From positions 1 through 57,320 of the forward strand of contig NZ_BJDN01000019.1 in assembly GCF_005405165.1 (NCBI RefSeq): DNA of 57,320 bases, in the 5' to 3' direction. Below are positions 51,784 to 57,320 of this stretch, one piece after another. The notes under the pieces were generated by a model. That model was not told the DNA's origin. It worked only from the letters and a program-made list of their open reading frames with translations, and did no database searches. Origin of the DNA: Loigolactobacillus binensis. GTDB lineage: Bacteria; Bacillota; Bacilli; Lactobacillales; Lactobacillaceae. How positions within the stretch are numbered: position 1 is the stretch's first letter; the number at the start of each line of letters is the position of its first letter. The translations under genes were made by a program, and so were the position numbers.

Positions 51784-51969
51784 TTGCCATTAGTTCACAT
51801 TGATCTATTAGCTGGCCGGACACCGGAACAGCTTAAACAAATGGCGGCCGACGTTACCGCGGCGATCGCCAAAAACGCCAATGTACCTGCTGACGATATT
51901 CATATCGTACTCAACGAGATGCCGCATGATCATTATTTCGTTGCTGGGAAAGAAAAAGGGGCTAAATAA
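51784..51969 (+). CDS. 4-oxalocrotonate tautomerase family enzyme
   Basis: 61 residues from TTG 51784 (AAGGAGGG upstream). The start codon followed by CCA gives the catalytic Pro after Met removal (PLVHIDLLAGRTPEQLKQ). IHIVLNEMP is the second conserved strand. Typical length (60-62). Keto-enol tautomerase of unknown physiological substrate. Confidence 0.9.
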   Translation: MPLVHIDLLAGRTPEQLKQMAADVTAAIAKNANVPADDIHIVLNEMPHDHYFVAGKEKGAK

Positions 51970-51982
51970 CTGGCAGCCAATG

Positions 51983-52012
51983 ACGGTGACACTTACGGGG
52001 TCACCGTTTTTA
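51983..52012 (+). terminator. Intrinsic terminator after tautomerase
   Basis: ACGGTGAC, ACTTACGGG, GTCACCGT then TTTT. Confidence 0.88.
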
Positions 52013-52128
52013 AACGCATAAATTAACAAGACTTGGGCTTTAGCCTAATAACCGCAGCCCTTTTTAGGTTACGGTTAGGCTCAAGGCACAAGTAAAGACG
52101 CGCTTGACAAATGAAGGGAGTGGATGTT

Positions 52129-53448
52129 TTGAGTTACTATCATTATGGTACCCAAACGACGAATCAAGCCGGGCACTTGAGTATCGGCGGAGTGGATACA
52201 CTAGCATTAGTTCAGAAATATGGTACACCGGTAATGGTTTACGATGTCGCTTTGATCAAACAACGAATCGCTGAATTTAAACAAGTATTTGAACAGGCTG
52301 GTGTCGCCTATAAAGTCACTTATGCCAGTAAAGCCTTTGCAGCAATCGCCATGTATCAATTATTGGCCGAACAAGGAGTTGGCTGTGATGTGGTTTCCGG
52401 TGGTGAAATCTATACTGCGCAGCAAGCTGGCTTTCCAATGGCAACAGCCTCTTTTCACGGCAATAATAAGTCACGGGCTGAGTTGGAATATGCAGTGACT
52501 GCTGGGGTTGGCACGATTGTTTTAGATAATTTTCATGAAATTGACCTACTTAATCAGGTATTGACCGAAAAAGACCAAACCATTGCCGTATTATTACGGA
52601 TCTCGCCAGGAATTTCGGCCCACACACATGAATATATTATGACGGGGCAAGAAGATTCTAAATTTGGTTTTGACCTTAAAAGTGGTCAGGCAACACAGGC
52701 CTTTGAAAAGGTTCAGGCGCTACCACGATTGAATTTATTAGGGGTCCATTGCCATATTGGTTCACAAATCTTTGAAACTAAAGGTTTTGAAATGGCGGCT
52801 AAAGCGATGATCGAACTGCTAGCCCAGTGGGCAACTAGTGGCTTTACCGCCCAAGTGCTCAATCTAGGTGGCGGCTTTGGGGTACGTTATACCGAGGAAG
52901 ATCAACCGCTAGCGCCGCAGGAATATGTTCGTGATATTGTGAAGGTGGTTAAGGCAGCAGCAACGGCGGCGCAGTTACCGTTGCCCGAAATTTGGATCGA
53001 GCCAGGTCGTTCAATGGTGGCCGAGGCGGGAACAACTTTATACACCATTGGTTCCCGCAAAGATCTACCTAATATTCGACATTACGTGGCCGTAGACGGT
53101 GGAATGGGTGATAATATTCGGCCGGCTTTGTATGAAGCCAAATATAGTGCCGTACTAGCTAATGCACCAGAGGCCGCGCCAGTTGAAACCGTTGCTATTG
53201 CTGGTAAATATTGTGAGTCTGGTGATATGTTGCTGTGGGATCTACCGTTGCCACAAACTAAACCGGGTGATGTGCTGGCAATGTTTGTCACTGGGGCTTA
53301 TGGTTACTCGATGGCCAGCAACTATAATCGTAATCCCCGCCCAGCCGTTGTTTTTGTAGAAAATGGGCGGGCCCGGTTAGTGATCAAGCGGGAAAGTTAC
53401 GCCGATATGGCCCAACTTGACGTAAATGAAAGCCCTTCTCATTTATGA
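52129..53448 (+). CDS. lysA: Diaminopimelate decarboxylase
   Basis: 439 residues from TTG 52129 (AAGGGAG eight bases before; protein starts SYYHYGTQTTN). PLP lysine in VTYASKAFAA; GVHCHIGSQIFE, NLGGGFGVRY and IEPGRSMVAEAG form the barrel's cofactor site; CESGDML carries the catalytic Cys from the partner subunit. Last step of lysine synthesis from meso-DAP. No other lysine genes are adjacent. An imperfect hairpin in 52040-52085 may be a leader structure; it is not a lysine riboswitch as far as I can see. Confidence 0.95.
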   Translation: MSYYHYGTQTTNQAGHLSIGGVDTLALVQKYGTPVMVYDVALIKQRIAEFKQVFEQAGVAYKVTYASKAFAAIAMYQLLAEQGVGCDVVSGGEIYTAQQAGFPMATASFHGNNKSRAELEYAVTAGVGTIVLDNFHEIDLLNQVLTEKDQTIAVLLRISPGISAHTHEYIMTGQEDSKFGFDLKSGQATQAFEKVQALPRLNLLGVHCHIGSQIFETKGFEMAAKAMIELLAQWATSGFTAQVLNLGGGFGVRYTEEDQPLAPQEYVRDIVKVVKAAATAAQLPLPEIWIEPGRSMVAEAGTTLYTIGSRKDLPNIRHYVAVDGGMGDNIRPALYEAKYSAVLANAPEAAPVETVAIAGKYCESGDMLLWDLPLPQTKPGDVLAMFVTGAYGYSMASNYNRNPRPAVVFVENGRARLVIKRESYADMAQLDVNESPSHL

Positions 53449-53502
53449 TTGCTCAATTGCCACTTTTTAAGTATAATAGGGACAAGTAAAGAGGTGAGTC
53501 CT

Positions 53503-53856
53503 ATGAGTGAAACTGAAAAAGATGTTGCACCAACTGAGGAAACCACGGAAATTGATGCTGTTCGCGACAATATTTTAACAGCATTAGAATCCGTCATTGA
53601 TCCTGAATTAGGTATTGATATCGTTAACCTTGGTTTGATTTATGGTATTGATTTAAATGATGAAGGCTTATGTCATATTAAGATGACGTTAACGACAATG
53701 GGATGCCCATTATCTGATTTATTAAATGAACAAATTAATCAGTCATTGAGCGAAGTTCCTGAAGTTAAGGACGTTGACGTTGAACTTGTGTGGTATCCAG
53801 CTTGGTCAGTCGATAAAATGAGTCGTTACGCACGCATCGCGTTGGGGATTCGTTAG
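53503..53856 (+). CDS. SufT-like DUF59 metal-sulfur cluster protein
   Basis: 117 residues from ATG 53503 (GAGGTGAG upstream). Core: SVIDPELGIDIVNLGLIYGI and MTLTTMGCPLSD with the conserved cysteine, ending VELVWYPAWSVDKMS. DUF59/MIP18 proteins help mature Fe-S proteins in the cytosol. Own TATAAT promoter at 53472. Confidence 0.92.
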   Translation: MSETEKDVAPTEETTEIDAVRDNILTALESVIDPELGIDIVNLGLIYGIDLNDEGLCHIKMTLTTMGCPLSDLLNEQINQSLSEVPEVKDVDVELVWYPAWSVDKMSRYARIALGIR

Positions 53857-53867
53857 GTACGTTCAAT

Positions 53868-53901
53868 AAGAGTGGGACAAGCAATTGTCTGACTCTTTTT
53901 T
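53868..53901 (+). terminator. Intrinsic terminator
   Basis: AAGAGT.GGACAA and TTGTC.GACTCTT, then TTTT. Confidence 0.75.
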
Positions 53902-53918
53902 GATGACAAAAGAGGTAA

Positions 53919-54695
53919 ATGATGACAACTGCAGTCCTGACAACAAAATATGTTCAAGAAGTACAGCGCCTACGGCAAAAATATGCGGCCTTACCGGCGG
54001 CAACCCAACGCTTAGACGGTATTTTACGTAATATTATGCGCCTGGCCCACGGTAAGTTACCGCAGCAGTTGCCTAACTTGATCTTACCAGAAACAGTATT
54101 AGTGGAATGGGCGTTAACACAACCACAAAGTACGTTCACTCAGACCGCAACTGAATTTCAACAACTAGATCGTTGTTTGGAAAATTACCGTGGCTTCTTG
54201 CAGGATCAATTTGGGTTTTGGGGTCAGATCACCCAGGCAGCAGCAGCGGCTATTGCACGTTTACCAGGCAAACGTTATTTAGAAGTGATGGCCGGTAATG
54301 GCTATTTGAGTGCCGGGTTACGGCAGTTCAATCAGCAAGTTTATGCAACCGACGATTTAGGCTGGGTAGCAGAAAACGAAACTGGTAACCAGCAGTTGAC
54401 TGCCATTGAGAAGTTAGACGCGTTGGCTGCTTATCGCAAATACCGCCACCAAATTGATTATGTTGTAATGGTGTGGAGCCCTGACGGTGTGCCAGTTGAT
54501 TGGCAGCTGCTCCAATTGATGCGACAAGATACACCACGGATTCCGTTACTGTGTGTTGGTGAACGTAACGGCTGTACCAATAGCGCGATATTTTGGCAAC
54601 ACGCTCATTTGCAACAAAATCCACAGATAACCAGATTACAGCACTATTTTCCGCCGTTAGATTTAGTCGCCGAGCAAATATTTTGGATCGACTAG
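53919..54695 (+). CDS. SAM-dependent methyltransferase-like protein
   Basis: 258 residues. The only clear motif is the Rossmann start RYLEVMAGNGYLSAGLRQF (about residue 124), resembling SAM motif I (E-x-x-A-G-x-G), with the acidic DDLGW after the next strand. The N-terminal 100 residues are helical. Substrate unknown; first of a compact cluster with 54759 and the RsmF-like gene. Confidence 0.75.
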   Translation: MMTTAVLTTKYVQEVQRLRQKYAALPAATQRLDGILRNIMRLAHGKLPQQLPNLILPETVLVEWALTQPQSTFTQTATEFQQLDRCLENYRGFLQDQFGFWGQITQAAAAAIARLPGKRYLEVMAGNGYLSAGLRQFNQQVYATDDLGWVAENETGNQQLTAIEKLDALAAYRKYRHQIDYVVMVWSPDGVPVDWQLLQLMRQDTPRIPLLCVGERNGCTNSAIFWQHAHLQQNPQITRLQHYFPPLDLVAEQIFWID

Positions 54696-54758
54696 ACATT
54701 TAGGCTTACGCCAGCTATGCTTGTAAGCAAGAATCTATAATGAAATAGGTGAAAATTG

Positions 54759-55733
54759 GTGTTAAAACGTAAATCGCTTTTAGTGCTTTTACTGGCGTTA
54801 ATCGCCTTTTTAGGTGTCTTCTTTTTCAGCCAGATGAACCGAGTAGTCTATCAGGATCTATTGGACCATGCCGGGCTTTCTACTAACGCGGAAGTGATCA
54901 GTACTAAAAGTCAGGAAAGTATCGTCACCGCTAATCAAAAATTAGCTGCTAAAAAGCAACTCACCGATTATCAGGTACAGTACCATAAGCCACATTCACG
55001 AACAATTTTTATCTATGGTGCTGGTAGTTTTAAAACTTTACCATTGATCTCTGGACGTTTTTTCAGTGATAGTGATTTTATTTCGCCAGTACCAATGGTA
55101 GTAGTTGGCCGCAATGTGGCCAAAAAATTATATACGCCGACTGACCAAAGTTATCTGAAATATAAAGGACATTATTTGTCAGTGATCGGAGTGGTGGGGA
55201 CAAAAAAAGAAAGTCGATTGGATAATATGATCTTCATCTCGACTTCAACGCAGCAAAGTCTCTCAAATCAGTCGCTGGCACATTATGATATTCATTTAGA
55301 TGGTAAACCAAAATTGCAGCATCTGGGGACATTTCAGCGTTTGTTCCAGGCCCAGACAACTAAGAAAATGCGACCCCAAAGTACGCCGTTTGTGGGCTTG
55401 GCTTGGTTGAAAGAGTATTGGTGGTTTGGTGCCGCACTTATGTTGATTGGTGGGCTCTTTTTGGCGGTGACTGAAATGTGGTTATTGCTAGCGCGGCGCA
55501 TGTTAAAGGCAGCCACCTTTTATACTGACGACACCAATGATTTTTATTGGCGGGAATTCCGCCACTTTGCATTGTGGACCTTTTTCGGGATCGCTGTAGG
55601 CGGTTTACTCGGTGCTTGGCGGCTTTATGTGCTGCAATATGATGTTTTGACCGCTATTTTGTTAATTATTTACGGGCTCTGCCTGCTTTATTACAGTTTA
55701 CGCCTGCGTCATACCTTAAGGTTGATGCATTAA
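54759..55733 (+). CDS. MacB/FtsX-like membrane protein without ATPase
   Basis: 324 residues from GTG 54759 (AGGTG seven bases before; TTG 54756 is an alternative). One N-terminal helix (LLVLLLALIAFLGVFFFSQM), an extracellular domain of about 170 residues with MacB_PCD-like elements (ISGRFFSDSD; VVVGRNVAKKLYTP; YLSVIGVVGTK), then three helices near 225, 280 and 300. The 1+3 topology is that of MacB/FtsX exporters, but no ATPase gene is adjacent. Confidence 0.75.
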   Translation: MLKRKSLLVLLLALIAFLGVFFFSQMNRVVYQDLLDHAGLSTNAEVISTKSQESIVTANQKLAAKKQLTDYQVQYHKPHSRTIFIYGAGSFKTLPLISGRFFSDSDFISPVPMVVVGRNVAKKLYTPTDQSYLKYKGHYLSVIGVVGTKKESRLDNMIFISTSTQQSLSNQSLAHYDIHLDGKPKLQHLGTFQRLFQAQTTKKMRPQSTPFVGLAWLKEYWWFGAALMLIGGLFLAVTEMWLLLARRMLKAATFYTDDTNDFYWREFRHFALWTFFGIAVGGLLGAWRLYVLQYDVLTAILLIIYGLCLLYYSLRLRHTLRLMH

Positions 55734-55756
55734 GTGATAAGAAATGAGGAAGAATC

Positions 55757-57130
55757 GTGTTACCAGAAGGATTTGCAGCAAAATATCAGCAGTTACTTGG
55801 GGCGGAAGCGGCCCCTTTTTTAGCGAGTTTTCAGAAGGTTGGCTACAAAGGTTTTCGGCTCAATCCGTTGAAGCCGAATTATCAGGCCGTTCATCTGGAT
55901 CTACACCAGCCGGTACCGCAGACAAAGTGGGGCTACTATGGGGCGGTTAAAGGGCGTCAAGTTGATCATCAGGCTGGCTATGTTTATAGTCAAGAACCTA
56001 GTGCGATGTTAGTTGGGGCAGTGGCGGCACCACAACCTGGTGAGCGTGTGCTGGATCTTTGTGCGGCGCCAGGTGGTAAAACAACTCATTTAGCAGGTTT
56101 CATGCGGCAGCAAGGTTTATTAGTGGCTAATGAGATCATGCCAAAGCGGGCAAAGATCTTGGCGGAGAATGTGGAACGTTTCGGGATCACTAACGCAGTG
56201 ATCACTAACGAAACACCGGCGCGCTTAGCCCAGCATTTTCCCAGCTTTTTTGACCGGATATTGGTTGACGCGCCATGTTCTGGTGAAGGGATGTTTCGCA
56301 AGGATCCAGGTGCTAAGAAATATTGGACACCGGAATATCCGTTGGACTGTGCTAAACGGCAACGAGAAATCTTAAAGGCAACTATGCAAATGTTGCGGCC
56401 AGGTGGCGAACTGATCTATTCGACCTGTACCTTCAGTCCAGAAGAAGATGAACAGATCGTTGCTTGGTTATTACAAAATTATGCTGTGAGTGTGGTGCCG
56501 ATCAAACGCGGACCAGGAATGAGTGCTGGTCGGCCAGAATGGGCTGATCATAATCCAGCGCTGGCAGGAACTTTACGGCTATTTCCACATTTGTTTGCCG
56601 GTGAAGGCCATTTTATGGCTAAGTTGCGTTTAGCTACAAACGACGCAGCACCGGTCACTGTAAAACCAGCTAAAACTAAGCGGCACAGTAAACGCGTATT
56701 GCCGGCTTTAACTAAGGAACAACAAGCATTGTGGCAGGACTTTGCCCAGACGACTTTATTGACCACCCAGTACGCGCATTTATTAGTTCATCGGGAGCAT
56801 TTATTTGCTCAACCAGAAGCGGTGGTGTTGCAGGGGCTAAAAGTTGTACGGCCTGGATTGCCGTTAGGTGAATTTAAACGTAATCGGTTTGAACCAGCGT
56901 ACGCACTGGCTTTAACCTTAAACACGGCAAAACAAGTGCTGGCTCTGACTGCCGCTGAATACACCAAATACGTGCACGGTGAAACGTTTACTACCACTAC
57001 ACCTGGTAAGGGTTGGTATTTATTGCGGTATCAGGAGAAAACGGTTGGTTTTGGTAAGCTGACGAATGGCACCATGAAAAATTTCTTTCCTAAAGGCTTA
57101 CGTTTTGTTGCCGATATTGCTGATGACTAG
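55757..57130 (+). CDS. rsmF: RsmF/NOL1-NOP2-Sun-type rRNA m5C methyltransferase
   Basis: 457 residues from GTG 55757 (GAGGAAG upstream). SAM motif I LDLCAAPGGKTTHLAG, catalytic cysteines in VDAPCSGEGMFRKDP and IYSTCTFSPEEDE, and a C-terminal PUA-like region from about residue 320. Homologues modify 16S rRNA cytosines. The gene ends shortly before the IS3-family element at 57206. Confidence 0.93.
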   Translation: MLPEGFAAKYQQLLGAEAAPFLASFQKVGYKGFRLNPLKPNYQAVHLDLHQPVPQTKWGYYGAVKGRQVDHQAGYVYSQEPSAMLVGAVAAPQPGERVLDLCAAPGGKTTHLAGFMRQQGLLVANEIMPKRAKILAENVERFGITNAVITNETPARLAQHFPSFFDRILVDAPCSGEGMFRKDPGAKKYWTPEYPLDCAKRQREILKATMQMLRPGGELIYSTCTFSPEEDEQIVAWLLQNYAVSVVPIKRGPGMSAGRPEWADHNPALAGTLRLFPHLFAGEGHFMAKLRLATNDAAPVTVKPAKTKRHSKRVLPALTKEQQALWQDFAQTTLLTTQYAHLLVHREHLFAQPEAVVLQGLKVVRPGLPLGEFKRNRFEPAYALALTLNTAKQVLALTAAEYTKYVHGETFTTTTPGKGWYLLRYQEKTVGFGKLTNGTMKNFFPKGLRFVADIADD

Positions 57131-57205
57131 AAAGCGGCCTAAAGTCCACCTTTAATTTATTTACGATAAGCTGTTGTTAAAAATACGGCCTAACAAAAAA
57201 GCAGA

Positions 57206-57230
57206 TGAACTGAACCCCATAAATTGGAGT
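57206..57230. mobile_element. Terminal inverted repeat of an IS3-family (IS150-like) element
   Basis: TGAACTGAACCCCATAAATT(GGAGT) matches the TGAACTGAACCCC... ends of IS150-group elements in lactobacilli. It lies just downstream of the transposase stop; the element extends off the right edge. The other end and target duplication are not visible. Confidence 0.7.
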
Positions 57231-57235
57231 AAATT

Positions 57236-57320
57236 TTAAGCAACTAACTGGTCGGAAAGATTTCGGTATTGAACCGGAGTTTTTCCGGCCAGTTTTGTTC
57301 TAATTCTTTTATTATTATAG
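57236..57320 (-). CDS. IS3-family transposase OrfB, C-terminal end (runs off right edge)
   Basis: The visible 27 residues start YNNKRIRTKL and end KTPVQYRNLSDQLVA before TAA. The Y-N-x-x-R-x-x-x-K-L-x-G-x-T-P-V-Q-Y-R pattern is the standard C-terminus of IS150-type OrfB (DDE integrase). The rest lies outside the window. Confidence 0.85.
   Translation of the reverse strand, partial: YNNKRIRTKLAGKTPVQYRNLSDQLVA

Noticed and set aside
51970..52128. Lysine riboswitch before lysA.
   Set aside because: Only about 115 bases remain after the upstream terminator, too short for the lysine aptamer, and its conserved core is not seen.

Overview
The window looks like a chromosomal segment of a low-to-mid GC lactic acid bacterium (Lactobacillaceae, possibly a Loigolactobacillus-like species; the genus is inferred from protein character only). 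The pointers are strong AGGAGG-type ribosome binding sites, frequent TTG and GTG starts, a T-box leader, an EntA-type immunity gene, a C69 dipeptidase, YjeM-type amino acid transporters and many MerR-controlled reductases. No rRNA, tRNA or CRISPR array was seen. Both edges lie inside mobile elements: the 5' end of an IS200/IS605-type tnpB on the left and the 3' end of an IS3-family (IS150-like) transposase on the right.

Region 0.3-15 kb is a stress/redox island built from three related modules. Each module has a MerR-family regulator and an NmrA-like NAD(P)-binding protein. Around them sit zinc alcohol dehydrogenase, aldo/keto reductases, flavodoxins, a secreted esterase, SDR, NTF2-like and acetyltransferase genes and an NhaP-type antiporter. 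Seven promoters here have a TTG-type -35 and a TA...T -10 separated by exactly 19 bp with a dyad in the spacer, the hallmark of MerR activation. An eighth, orphan copy lies at 20433-20463. The island is also decaying: a cyclophilin-like gene and an aldo/keto reductase carry in-frame TAA codons.

Region 15-26.4 kb holds a TMEM175-like channel, a Gfo/Idh/MocA fragment, a HAD/YdcF pair, and a LacI regulator with two matching operators. One operator fronts an EIIA-like protein whose phospho-histidine is tyrosine; the other fronts a frameshifted Cof-type HAD gene. Further on are an Spx-like protein lacking both redox cysteines, an AraC regulator, a short RIC-like protein, a protein with two homing-endonuclease-associated repeats, and a GntR-ABC transporter operon.

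Region 26.5-41.9 kb has a possible bacteriocin immunity gene, an isolated leuCD pair, two HesB-like proteins and a frameshifted GGDEF/degenerate-EAL gene. A T-box riboswitch lies ahead of an unusual operon (DsbA-like protein with CXXS, a 31-residue ORF, a DAACS symporter, an ATP-grasp ligase, an APC transporter). An acetyltransferase, an MFS transporter and methylglyoxal synthase follow.

Region 42-57.3 kb has an EVE-like/HNH protein resembling modified-DNA restriction enzymes but with the HNH histidine replaced. It also has two YjeM paralogues, a MecA-type penicillin-binding protein with an acetyltransferase, dipeptidase PepD, a YitT protein, a tautomerase, lysA, a SufT-like protein, a methyltransferase-like protein, an orphan MacB-like membrane protein and an RsmF-type rRNA methyltransferase.

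The strongest leads are the triplicated MerR/NmrA circuit with matching operator subtypes, the cluster of paralogues that have lost their catalytic or redox residue (EIIA, Spx, DsbA-like, HNH), and the T-box operon.
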